From the NCBI GenBank assembly GCA_963753955.1, contig CAVWEM010000015.1, forward strand, positions 81,987-145,986: DNA of 64,000 bases, in the 5' to 3' direction. The DNA comes from Methylumidiphilus sp963753955 (GTDB taxonomy: Bacteria > Pseudomonadota > Gammaproteobacteria > Methylococcales > Methylococcaceae). Below, piece after piece: positions 27,527 through 35,059 of this stretch. The stretch's first letter is position 1. Each line of letters starts with the position of its first letter. The translations under genes and the position numbers were made by a program. A model generated the notes under the pieces. The model made no database searches, was not told the DNA's origin, and was given only the letters and a program-made list of their open reading frames with translations.

Positions 27527-27961
27527 CTAGGTACGCCAAGGATGCTCCGGCAAATCGGTGACGCCGATGACTGCGGCACCCGCCCTCGCCACACAATCAT
27601 CGTTTTCCACCGAACTGCCGCTGACCCCGATGGCCCCAATCAGAATACCCTCTTCGGTCACAATCGGCACACCGCCGGGGAAGGTGATCAAACCGCCGTT
27701 GGAATGTTCGATTCCGTAAAGAGGCCCGCCCGGTTGGGACAGCTTGCCGATTTCCCCGGTGGGCATGCCGAAGAAGCAGGCGGTTTTAGCTTTCTTGATG
27801 GCAATATCGACGCTGCCCACCCAGGCGTCATCCATCCGCAGAAATAGTTTCAAGTCCGCGCCGGAATCCACCACCGCGATGCACATGCTAGTGCCGAGTT
27901 CTTTCGCCTTGGCGATAGCCGCTTCCAAGGCTAGTTGTGATTGTTCTTGTGTCACATGCAT
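27527..27961 (-). CDS. HbpS/GlcG-family protein
   Basis: 144 residues from ATG 27961, supported by GGAG upstream (a longer frame to 28009 lacks family character). The signature is AIAKAKELGTSMCIAVVDSGADLKLFLRMDDAW, then KKAKTACFFGMPTGE and LITFPGGVPI with GAIGVSGSSVENDD. Members include the heme-binding HbpS of Streptomyces and GlcG of the glycolate locus; many are of unknown role. Cytosolic as written (no signal peptide). No glycolate or sensor genes are adjacent. Confidence 0.85.
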   Translation of the reverse strand: MHVTQEQSQLALEAAIAKAKELGTSMCIAVVDSGADLKLFLRMDDAWVGSVDIAIKKAKTACFFGMPTGEIGKLSQPGGPLYGIEHSNGGLITFPGGVPIVTEEGILIGAIGVSGSSVENDDCVARAGAAVIGVTDLPEHPWRT

Positions 27962-28040
27962 GGTCGTTTTCTCCGTTATTGTTGGAATAAAAGTTCCGCT
28001 GGTTTTCAAGCTCCGGCTTCAAAGCCATTAACCTAAGCCG

Positions 28041-28067
28041 TTCATGGTGAGCTTGTCGAACCATGAA
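28041..28067. repeat. Inverted repeat, first of two in the gap before the decarboxylase
   Basis: TTCATGGT (28041-28048) and ACCATGAA (28060-28067) flank GAGCTTGTCGA. It resembles the widespread AGCTTGTCGAACCATGAA-type intergenic repeats and is paired with the element at 28091-28135. Confidence 0.6.
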
Positions 28068-28090
28068 GTTCTTTAGTTTTAATAAGTTGG

Positions 28091-28135
28091 ATTTTTCCGT
28101 TCACCCTTCGACAGGCTCGGGGCGAACGGAAAAAT
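28091..28135. repeat. Inverted repeat, second of two (TTCGACAGGCTC type)
   Basis: ATTTTTCCGTTC (28091-28102) and GAACGGAAAAAT (28124-28135) are perfect 12-bp arms around ACCCTTCGACAGGCTCGGGGC. The core is a common dispersed intergenic repeat in proteobacteria. It lies downstream of the leftward decarboxylase gene and could fold as a terminator in either direction. Confidence 0.7.
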
Positions 28136-28182
28136 CCTTAAGTTAATAGCTTTAAATCTGGATTCGGGAAGCGGAAAAATCT

Positions 28183-29424
28183 TCAATCCGGTGCCTCGCC
28201 GATGGTTTTCCACTGCTTCATGTCTTTGACAAAGCCATTGATCAGCTTTTTCTTCACATGCGGCATGACAATGAAATGGGCGAGTTTGCCGAAGACCGGG
28301 CTTTCATCCGGAGCTAGGTCATATTTATGTAATAGGTCGGCGGATGGGCGCTCAAAGAAAACAGTGTTTGAGTACGGATTCTTCCATGCCTTGATGTCGG
28401 CGGCTTCCAGGCTTTGATGAAGATAGTCGGCATTGCCCAAAATGGCTAGTGTTGTGGCTTGGAATTTTTCGTCGGGAGTCGAATGGATTTTCCACCAGAA
28501 CTTCAAAGGATTCACAGCGCTGCGTGAGCAGGTGATCGTCGGGACTGCGTCATTCAAATAAGGCACATGGAAGGGATTGAGGTTCTGAAACGCTTGTTGC
28601 GTGGCAATGAAAATGCCCATGGGTTCGTCAAAGCCGAAAAACTTATGGCCGGACACTGCGATGGAGTCAAACCGCTGAATCTGCTGGTTCACCAAGTCTG
28701 CGCCATCGCCGCCCGCATAAGGCAGATAACCTCCGAACAGGGCCGCATCCAAATGGATGTAGTGCGGGCCTTGGTGCTCTTCGGCCAATATATTGCGAAT
28801 GGCGGTTTGGTCATCGATGGCACCTTTGAACGTAGTCCCCATCGCGATGACCACCAGCGCCGGGCGGGTGGGATCGAGTTGCTTTTCAAAATCCTGGGAG
28901 TCCATTTGCCCCATGTCTTTGGCCTTGATCAGCCGCAGCTCTAAGTTTTGCACATCGGCCAGTTTTTTGATGGAGTAATGGGCTTCTTCCGAGACATAAA
29001 TGATCGGCGGCACGGACGATTGCGATTGCAGATACTTGCGTCCAAAATAAATGCCATGGTTGTTGCCGTCGGTTCCGCTGGCGGTGACGAAGCCCCAATA
29101 ATCGCCCGCCTTGAAGCCATACAGCTTGGCGAAATAATCGACGACCTCGTTTTCAAACTCATGGGTGTTTAGGCTGTAAGGGCTGGCTTTGCGTGGATTG
29201 CCCACATTGTTCATCGAGGCGCGATACAGCTTGTGCTTCATGTACCAGGCATAAAAACCGTCCAAGGAAGTGTCTTGATTGACCGGGTAACCCGCCACTT
29301 TCTGGCTTTTGTCGAGAACCCTTTGCGCGAATTGATCCAGCCTATTGCGCTCTTGCGGGGTAATAGGCCAGCCTAGGGCGGGGCATAGCACAAACAACAG
29401 AACAAGATAAGCGAGCCTATTCAT
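28183..29424 (-). CDS. Exported histidine decarboxylase-like PLP enzyme
   Basis: A group II PLP-dependent decarboxylase of 413 residues. Matches to histidine decarboxylase include FENEVVDYFAKLYGF, YWGFVTASGTDGNNHGIY, EEAHYSIKKLADV, IHLDAALFGGYLPY (PLP Asp), the Schiff-base lysine K261 in VSGHKFFGFDEPMGI, and CSRSAVNPLKFWW. It would turn histidine (or a related amino acid) into an amine and CO2. The N-terminus MNRLAYLVLLFVLCPALG is a clear signal peptide, so the enzyme appears exported, which is unusual because PLP is cytosolic. The gene is 3 bases from the SIS-domain gene upstream. Its base composition is AT-richer than its neighbours. Confidence 0.8.
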   Translation of the reverse strand: MNRLAYLVLLFVLCPALGWPITPQERNRLDQFAQRVLDKSQKVAGYPVNQDTSLDGFYAWYMKHKLYRASMNNVGNPRKASPYSLNTHEFENEVVDYFAKLYGFKAGDYWGFVTASGTDGNNHGIYFGRKYLQSQSSVPPIIYVSEEAHYSIKKLADVQNLELRLIKAKDMGQMDSQDFEKQLDPTRPALVVIAMGTTFKGAIDDQTAIRNILAEEHQGPHYIHLDAALFGGYLPYAGGDGADLVNQQIQRFDSIAVSGHKFFGFDEPMGIFIATQQAFQNLNPFHVPYLNDAVPTITCSRSAVNPLKFWWKIHSTPDEKFQATTLAILGNADYLHQSLEAADIKAWKNPYSNTVFFERPSADLLHKYDLAPDESPVFGKLAHFIVMPHVKKKLINGFVKDMKQWKTIGEAPD

Positions 29425-29427
29425 AGC

Positions 29428-30015
29428 CTATTCCCCGAAAAGCTGGTGGTCGATGAGGTCGCAGAGGCAGTGGGTGATGATGAGTTGGGTTTCTTGCACC
29501 CGCGCCGTGGATTGGCAAGGCACACGGATTTCGACGTCGCTGTCCTGCAACAACGGACCCAAGGCACCGCCGTCACGGCCCGAGAGGGCGACAACGGTCA
29601 TGTCGCGGTCATGGGCTGCGGTGACGGCGGAGAGGATGCTGGCCGAGTTGCCGCTGGTGGTGTAGACGAGCAGGGTGTCGTTGGCATGGCCCAAGGCACG
29701 TATCTGTTTGGCGAAGACATCGTCGTAGCGGTAATCGTTGGCGACGGAGGTGAGGGTGGAGGTGTCGCAGGTCAATGAGATGGCTGGCAGGCCAGGCCGT
29801 TCGCGTTCGTAGCGGTTGAGCAGTTCGGAGGAAAAATGCTGGGACTGCGCCGCCGACCCGCCATTGCCGCAGACCAGGATCTTGCCGTCGTTGATGAGGG
29901 ATTGGGCGATTTTGAGGGCGGCGATTTCGATCAGCTCCGACAGATTGGCCTGCGCTTCCTGGCTGGTTTGCAGGCTGGCGGCGAATTGCTGGTGGATGCG
30001 TTCTTGGAGGGTCAT
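29428..30015 (-). CDS. gmhA: SIS-domain protein: phosphoheptose isomerase GmhA / DiaA family
   Basis: 195 residues with one SIS domain (ILVCGNGGSAAQSQHFSSELLNRYERERPGLPA; TTSGNSASIL; STARVQETQLIITHCLCDLID). GmhA isomerises sedoheptulose 7-phosphate for LPS heptose; DiaA binds DnaA and times replication initiation. Gene order with yraN and lpoA is that of diaA in E. coli. However, the Glu in SSELLNRY and the His in ITHCLCDLID, catalytic in GmhA, are present, so it may be an active isomerase. Both assignments remain open; the family is certain. Confidence 0.88.
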   Translation of the reverse strand: MTLQERIHQQFAASLQTSQEAQANLSELIEIAALKIAQSLINDGKILVCGNGGSAAQSQHFSSELLNRYERERPGLPAISLTCDTSTLTSVANDYRYDDVFAKQIRALGHANDTLLVYTTSGNSASILSAVTAAHDRDMTVVALSGRDGGALGPLLQDSDVEIRVPCQSTARVQETQLIITHCLCDLIDHQLFGE

Positions 30016-30079
30016 GGGGATCTCTATTGGTTAAGGCTATGGGGCGACGGTCAATTTCACAGAAAGTTAGCCTTGAGCC

Positions 30080-30111
30080 CTCACCCTAACCCTCTCCCGC
30101 AGGGAGAGGGG
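30080..30111. repeat. Dispersed intergenic palindrome, copy 3 (inverted)
   Basis: CCCTCACCCTAA leads into CCCTCTCCC (30090-30098), loop GCA and GGGAGAGGG (30102-30110). It is the reverse orientation of the 3.73- and 25.27-kb units. It sits between gmhA and yraN. Confidence 0.75.
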
Positions 30112-30126
30112 ATTTGAGCGCATAAC

Positions 30127-30504
30127 CTACCCTGCCTGGAATGCGTCTTTGACCCATTGTATCGCAAGCTTGCCCTGGTCTGGCGAAACGGCCAGCACAT
30201 CAAAACGCGCAGGCCGGTCGATGCGCTTCGTCGCCAGATAATGGGCGGCGGCGATGATTAGCCGTGCCTGTTTGCGTGTCCCGACGCTGGCCAAAGCCCC
30301 GCCGAAGCTTGACCCGGCCCGGTAGCGCACCTCCACAAACACCATCTTGCCGCCCTCGCGCATAACCAGGTCGATTTCCCCTCCCCGGCAACGGTAGTTC
30401 CGTTCGACCAGGGTCAGTCCTTGGGCTTGCAGATAGGCCAGCGCTGCGTCTTCGGCAAGCTGCCCTGCGCTCAGGTGCGGGGCTTTTGGTGTGCCGAACA
30501 GCAT
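30127..30504 (-). CDS. yraN: YraN family (UPF0102) endonuclease-like protein
   Basis: 125 residues. The restriction-endonuclease-like core is seen in ERNYRCRGGEIDLVMREGGKMVFVEVRYR (E-D-ExK type motif), after GQLAEDAALAYLQAQG. The biochemical role is not settled, though Holliday-junction or repair roles have been suggested for the fold. Start ATG 30504 shares one base with the lpoA stop (TAATG), so translation is coupled. Conserved lpoA-yraN-diaA neighbourhood. Confidence 0.92.
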   Translation of the reverse strand: MLFGTPKAPHLSAGQLAEDAALAYLQAQGLTLVERNYRCRGGEIDLVMREGGKMVFVEVRYRAGSSFGGALASVGTRKQARLIIAAAHYLATKRIDRPARFDVLAVSPDQGKLAIQWVKDAFQAG

Positions 30505-32429
30505 TAAGGTGCGACCGGTGTCGCGCCGGGTTGGAGGTTGGGCGCGATGCCACGCGGCTGCAGGGCGTTGCCTTCAAACTGTGCGCAGTGGAGTTGCCTT
30601 TGCACCCGGTTGCCTGGGCGCAAGGTCAACACGCCGCTGGCGCCGTTGAAACGGCTTAGGGTGCTGGTTTTAAGCTGGTTCAATTCCGGCATCAACTGGT
30701 AAGAGTCGATGCCCATGGGCAGCAGGCGCAGATAAAGCTCGGGTGTTTGCCGTGCCGCCGTTTGCAAGGCTTGGCGAGACAGGGTGCCGCTGTTGCCAGT
30801 GTCCAACAGCCAAGGGCTGTCGCAAAATGTCACGCCGGTCAGATCCTGGTTCTGCGGCGAGTCCGGCTGGCCATTGAAGATGAGGGAAGTGGCGTAGATG
30901 GGTATATGGCCGGCCGGTTGGTTTTGGATGTGTGGATTGAGCAGGCGTCCGTCGCGGGAATCGGCGATGAGGAAGATGAACCCTGGGCTGGACGGAGCCT
31001 GGGAAACCTCCCCTTCGGCCACGTTCGCCAGCAATTGCCGGGCGGTGGTGGAATAGTCTGCCGCGCCGGGTTGGTAGGTCTTGATGTTGGCGATCTTGCC
31101 TCCCAAGGATTTCCAGTAATTGCTAAAATGATTGATCATGCGTTGCCCGAAGGCGGAGGCGGGAGCCAGCAACAGGGCATCCTGGCGGCCATCGAACCAA
31201 GCCAGGCTGGCGACTTGCTCGACTTCTTGTTCGGGCGTCAGGGCGAACTGGTAGATTCCCTCGCGGCTGAATTCGGGAATTTGGTTCAGCGCCAACACAG
31301 GGACGGGCAGTTCACCGACCCGGCCCAGCGCGGCCACCTCTTCCTTGGTCAACGGGCCGATGACAAATTTCGCGCCTTCGCCGGCCAACTTTTGGTAAAT
31401 CGCAGGAATGTCACCGCCTTGCGTGTCGGCAAAGCGCAGTTCAGGTTTGCCCGGATTGGTGTCCGCGCCCCAAGCCGCCGACAGGCCGGTGCGGACTGCC
31501 TGGGCCGCAACCGCATAGGAGCCGGACAAGGGCAGCATGACGCCGATGAATCCGCTGCTTGCGGGCTGTGCCGCCTGGGCGGGTGGGACTTCTGCCGCAG
31601 TCGGCGCGGCCAGGGCGGGTTGCATGGGCGGAGCAGGCACGGGTGGCGGCTCGGCCGGTTTCACCGGGGTGATTTCCACGGTCTGAGGCTTTTTGCCCAG
31701 GAAGCTTTCCACGAACGGGCCGTTGGCAGGATGTCCCGGATGGCTGCCGCGCCAGGCTTGCAGAGCCTGCGGCCGGTTGGCCTCCGGGCCGCGCAAGGCG
31801 ATGACCAAAGCCATCCACCCACCCAAGGTGCCTTGGGTTTTGGATTGCTGATCGGCCAAAACCGGGTAGGGCAGGCGGTTGAGCGCATCGTAAATGGCTT
31901 CGTTGTTTTTCTGGAGGGCTTCGGAGTTGTCGATCATCTGCCCGTAGTAGACCCTTTCGCGGGCACATTCCAGCATATTGCCCAACTGGTTGTAGGCGGA
32001 GGCCCGCAATATGTGATAATTCGCCAGCAATGCCGAGGTCAGCCTCTGCTCATTGATGCCGTCCAGCCGGGCCATGGCTTCACGCGCCTTGCCCTGGTTC
32101 AGGTCGAGGCGGGAGCGGAGCAGGGCATAACGCTGTTGGTCGCCTTCCTCCAACTCCCTAACATTGATCACGCCCAGCAAGGTGCGTGCTCCAGGGTCGT
32201 TGCCCGCCCGCAATTCGGCGTCTGCGGCCAGCAGGCGGTAATAGTCCGCGTCGTCGGACTGGTCGGCGAGGCGCTGGTAAACCTGCGACGCGCCGGAGAA
32301 GTCGCCGTTGCGGAAACGGTCGGTCGCTTCGGATACGAGCGGGGCATCGCGGTGCTTCGCCGAGGGGCCCGCGCAGCCGGCCAAGGTCAGGGCGATGAGG
32401 AGGGGCAAAAGGCGCTTGGCAATGGGCAT
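30504..32429 (-). CDS. lpoA: Penicillin-binding protein activator LpoA (lipoprotein)
   Basis: An outer-membrane lipoprotein that stimulates PBP1A during peptidoglycan synthesis, found in gammaproteobacteria. 641 residues; signal peptide with lipobox LAGC (Cys near residue 19). N-terminal TPR-like helical domain to about residue 250, then a Pro/Ala-rich linker (VKPAEPPPVPAPP) and a C-terminal periplasmic-binding-protein-like domain from FIGVMLPLSGSYAVAAQAVRTG onward. It is divergent from rsmI across only 41 bases, as in E. coli, and leads the lpoA-yraN-gmhA group. Confidence 0.94.
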   Translation of the reverse strand: MPIAKRLLPLLIALTLAGCAGPSAKHRDAPLVSEATDRFRNGDFSGASQVYQRLADQSDDADYYRLLAADAELRAGNDPGARTLLGVINVRELEEGDQQRYALLRSRLDLNQGKAREAMARLDGINEQRLTSALLANYHILRASAYNQLGNMLECARERVYYGQMIDNSEALQKNNEAIYDALNRLPYPVLADQQSKTQGTLGGWMALVIALRGPEANRPQALQAWRGSHPGHPANGPFVESFLGKKPQTVEITPVKPAEPPPVPAPPMQPALAAPTAAEVPPAQAAQPASSGFIGVMLPLSGSYAVAAQAVRTGLSAAWGADTNPGKPELRFADTQGGDIPAIYQKLAGEGAKFVIGPLTKEEVAALGRVGELPVPVLALNQIPEFSREGIYQFALTPEQEVEQVASLAWFDGRQDALLLAPASAFGQRMINHFSNYWKSLGGKIANIKTYQPGAADYSTTARQLLANVAEGEVSQAPSSPGFIFLIADSRDGRLLNPHIQNQPAGHIPIYATSLIFNGQPDSPQNQDLTGVTFCDSPWLLDTGNSGTLSRQALQTAARQTPELYLRLLPMGIDSYQLMPELNQLKTSTLSRFNGASGVLTLRPGNRVQRQLHCAQFEGNALQPRGIAPNLQPGATPVAP

Positions 32430-32470
32430 GGGAATAAATTCTTGGTCAAATCTGAGAGGGTGAAGAGATC

Positions 32471-33331
32471 GTGCCGGACAATCCTAAGGGCATACTATAC
32501 CTAGTGGCGACTCCCATCGGCAATCTGGCTGATTTCAGCTTCCGCGCCGTGGCGGTCTTGCAAAGGGTCGATTTCATCGCCTGCGAGGACACCCGCCACA
32601 GTCGGCCCCTGTTGGAGCGCTATGGCATCGCCAAACCATTGGTGGCCCTGCACGAACACAACGAGGACACCGCTTCAGCTAGGTTGTTGGAACGGGTCGC
32701 ACAGGGCGAATCCATGGCGATGGTTTCCGACGCAGGAACGCCGCTGATCAACGACCCTGGCTTTCCCTTGGTGCGGCTGGCGGTTGAGCGCGGCTTGCAG
32801 GTCGTCCCGGTGCCTGGGGCTTGCGCTTTGGTCGCGGCGCTGTCCGCCAGCGGGCTTGCCAGTGACCGCTTCGCCTTCGAAGGGTTTCCGCCGCGCACGG
32901 CGTCGGCTCGCCGCGTCCACTTGGAAAGCTTGGCCGATGATGCCAGGACGCTTATTTTCTACGAGTCCAGCCATCGGGTGTTGGAATTCGTCAGGGATAT
33001 TGTCCGGGTTTTCCCTGCGGATCGGCGTATCGTCATCGCACGTGAATTGACCAAATTGCACGAAACCATCGTCCGCTGCACGGTCGCGGAAGCGTCCGCG
33101 CTGATTGAAGGCGATCCTTACATGGAAAAAGGCGAATTCGTCGTGTTGCTGCAAGGCGCTTCGATCCCTCAAGCAGGGCAAGAACTGACTGTGGAGCAGG
33201 CACGGATACTCAAGTTGCTGTTGGATGAGTGTTCGGTGAAGACCGCCTCCGCGCTGACGGCGAAAATCACCGGGGCGAAAAAGGATCTGGCTTATCGGGC
33301 TGCGTTGAGCTTGGCCGGGAAAAATCCCTAG
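32471..33331 (+). CDS. rsmI: 16S rRNA (cytidine(1402)-2'-O)-methyltransferase
   Basis: Methylates C1402 in the ribosomal decoding centre using S-adenosylmethionine. 286 residues from GTG 32471. The tetrapyrrole-methylase fold is marked by GILYLVATPIGNLADFSFRA, ACEDTRHSRPLLERYGI, VALHEHNE, VSDAGTPLINDPGFPLVR, PVPGACALVAALSASGL, FYESSHRVLEFV, and GEFVVLLQG. Only 41 bases separate it from the divergent lpoA start, so their promoters overlap. Confidence 0.96.
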   Translation: MPDNPKGILYLVATPIGNLADFSFRAVAVLQRVDFIACEDTRHSRPLLERYGIAKPLVALHEHNEDTASARLLERVAQGESMAMVSDAGTPLINDPGFPLVRLAVERGLQVVPVPGACALVAALSASGLASDRFAFEGFPPRTASARRVHLESLADDARTLIFYESSHRVLEFVRDIVRVFPADRRIVIARELTKLHETIVRCTVAEASALIEGDPYMEKGEFVVLLQGASIPQAGQELTVEQARILKLLLDECSVKTASALTAKITGAKKDLAYRAALSLAGKNP

Positions 33332-33435
33332 GATTGTCCCCCCATGGGGAGCCGGGGTCTCGTCTGCACAACACGGGAAGCCGACGAGACATCGGCGCTC
33401 CAATGGGGCTGTGAGTGCCTTGATGGATGATGGCC

Positions 33436-33888
33436 TTAATTGCCCCGGCTGGTGCGTTCGGAATTGCGTATCGGTGCTGTGTTCTGTTGCGCGGCGGCGG
33501 GTCTTTTCGGCGCATCTTCCGCTGCTTCCTTGCTTAACATGTCGTCCCATGACGTGAATTGCTTGAACTTGGGGTCTCCAGCGGCTATCTTCACGGCGAC
33601 TTCTTTGCGGGCCAAATCCACCACCTCGTCGGTCGACTTGCCGCTGACCATGTCGGCAAAGGCGTTTCCTTCCTCCGCTGACTTGAATTCTTTGAGCAAG
33701 CCAAAGGCGACATCGAATGAATGCCGCTCAAAGGTGGGCAGATTGCGCCGCACTTGCATCGCAGATTTCAGCACTTGCTCGTTGGTGGAACCGTGGATCT
33801 GGTTGCCGTTTTGCATGTGGATCAACACGGGGGAAAAGTAAACCAAAGCTAGGACGACCATGAGGCCAATCGCGATCTTAACGAACAT
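33436..33888 (-). CDS. Hypothetical single-pass membrane protein
   Basis: 150 residues, not recognised. The N-terminus MFVKIAIGLMVVLALVYFSPV is a membrane anchor or signal segment. A helical, charged region follows (TNEQVLKSAMQVRRNLPTFER; AFADMVSGKSTDEVVDLARKEVA), and a polar tail rich in Ala, Pro and Gln. It is convergent with rsmI (about 100 bases apart). Codon use looks like the chromosome. No function is proposed. Confidence 0.65.
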   Translation of the reverse strand: MFVKIAIGLMVVLALVYFSPVLIHMQNGNQIHGSTNEQVLKSAMQVRRNLPTFERHSFDVAFGLLKEFKSAEEGNAFADMVSGKSTDEVVDLARKEVAVKIAAGDPKFKQFTSWDDMLSKEAAEDAPKRPAAAQQNTAPIRNSERTSRGN

Positions 33889-34026
33889 TTGCCGATCTCC
33901 AATCAGTTTGAGTTTGGGGCATTATATAATTTGGTGGGGGAAAAGTAGCAACGGCTTCGACTCCCCGGAAGGCGGAAGGTTCTCCTTGGCTGTTTTTTTT
34001 CGATTGCATTTGGCGTGTGTCCTGAC

Positions 34027-34419
34027 ATGAAAACCTACTTATCCGCATTGGCCCTGTTGGCTACCCTGCTGGCGGCCTGCACCAGTGGCCCGATCTATCT
34101 ATCAAAAATAGAAGATATTCTCAGCCTCTATGGGACGGCAATCCGCTGGGGCGATTTCGAGAAGGCGCAAACGTTCCAAGCGCCTGCGAAGAGAACCCAT
34201 CTGGACTTGGACTGGCTTAAAAACATCCACGTCGCTAGCTATGACATCATTAACCAGAAGGAATCGCAAGGCGGACACATTCACGAGGTGACGGTCAAAA
34301 TACGTTATTTCATCGAATCCGAAGGTGTCGAGAAAACCCTCACCGACAAGCAGCTTTGGCGTTATGACGAAGACAGTGAAAAATTGACGCTGGAAAGCGA
34401 CCTGCCCGCCTTCCGTTAG
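34027..34419 (+). CDS. Small hypothetical lipoprotein
   Basis: 130 residues from ATG 34027; the upstream in-frame start adds only four residues. MKTYLSALALLATLLAACTSG is a lipoprotein signal with lipobox LAAC (Cys near 18). The mature part contains a compact alpha/beta segment (GDFEKAQTFQAPAKRTHLDL, then VKIRYFIESEGVEKTLTDKQLWRYDEDSEK) similar in style to uncharacterised proteobacterial lipoproteins. It lies 40 bases before rnpB. Confidence 0.72.
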   Translation: MKTYLSALALLATLLAACTSGPIYLSKIEDILSLYGTAIRWGDFEKAQTFQAPAKRTHLDLDWLKNIHVASYDIINQKESQGGHIHEVTVKIRYFIESEGVEKTLTDKQLWRYDEDSEKLTLESDLPAFR

Positions 34420-34459
34420 GGGCTGGCAAAGTTTCACCCTAGCCGCTACACTAGCCCTC

Positions 34460-34825
34460 GGAGTCGGCCGGACAGTCGCTGTCCGCGTTCCACGCGGAGG
34501 GAGGAAAGTCCGGGCTCCACAGGGCAGGGTGCCAGGTAACGCCTGGGAGGCGCGAGCCTACGGAAAGTGCCACAGAAAATATACCGCCTCGTTTGCCTTC
34601 GGGTGGCGGGGTAAGGGTGAAATGGTGCGGTAAGAGCGCACCGCGCTGTTGGTAACAGCAGTGGCAGGGAAAACCCCACCCGGAGCAAGACCAAATAGGG
34701 GAGCATTGGGTTAGTCCCAGACGCGTGGCCCGCGCGGCTTCCGGGTAGGTTGCTTGAGGTATGCGGCGACGCATGTCCCAGATGAATGGCTGTCCTCGAC
34801 AGAACCCGGCTTATAGGCCGACTCC
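34460..34825 (+). ncRNA. rnpB: RNase P RNA, bacterial class A
   Basis: The catalytic RNA that trims tRNA 5' ends. Ends pair as helix P1: GGAGTCGGC (34460-34468) with GCCGACTCC (34817-34825). Conserved segments occur in the right order: GAGGAAAGTCCGGGCTCC, CAGGGTGCCAGGTAACGCC, GTGCCACAGAAAATA, GGTAAGAGCGCACCG, GGCAGGGAAAACCCCACC, GAGCAAGACCAAATA, and AGAACCCGGCTTATAGG near the 3' end. The length of about 366 nt is normal. Confidence 0.97.
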
Positions 34826-34830
34826 ACCCC

Positions 34831-35031
34831 ATGAACACCCAGGAAATCTTCAAACGCCTTAAAATCGGCCTGTCTCTGGTGGTTGGCTTCGCCGTCGGCA
34901 AGCTGGCGGTCACTTGGAGTCCGTCCGATTATTCTGTATTGTTCAGCGTCGGATTCCTCGTCGGCGCCATCGGCACCCAGGGTGTGTTCCGCTTGCTCGA
35001 CCTTTGGCGGCAAAAACACCCCCGGCAATGA
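34831..35031 (+). CDS. Small putative membrane protein
   Basis: 66 residues starting five bases after the rnpB 3' end. Two hydrophobic segments (IGLSLVVGFAVGKLAVTW and YSVLFSVGFLVGAIG) suggest a two-pass membrane protein. No ribosome site independent of the rnpB tail is evident, and the family is not recognised, so it could be a chance open frame. It is convergent with batD. Confidence 0.45.
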   Translation: MNTQEIFKRLKIGLSLVVGFAVGKLAVTWSPSDYSVLFSVGFLVGAIGTQGVFRLLDLWRQKHPRQ

Positions 35032-35059
35032 ACCGCTTGCCCACGGCGTCCGGCAGCGC

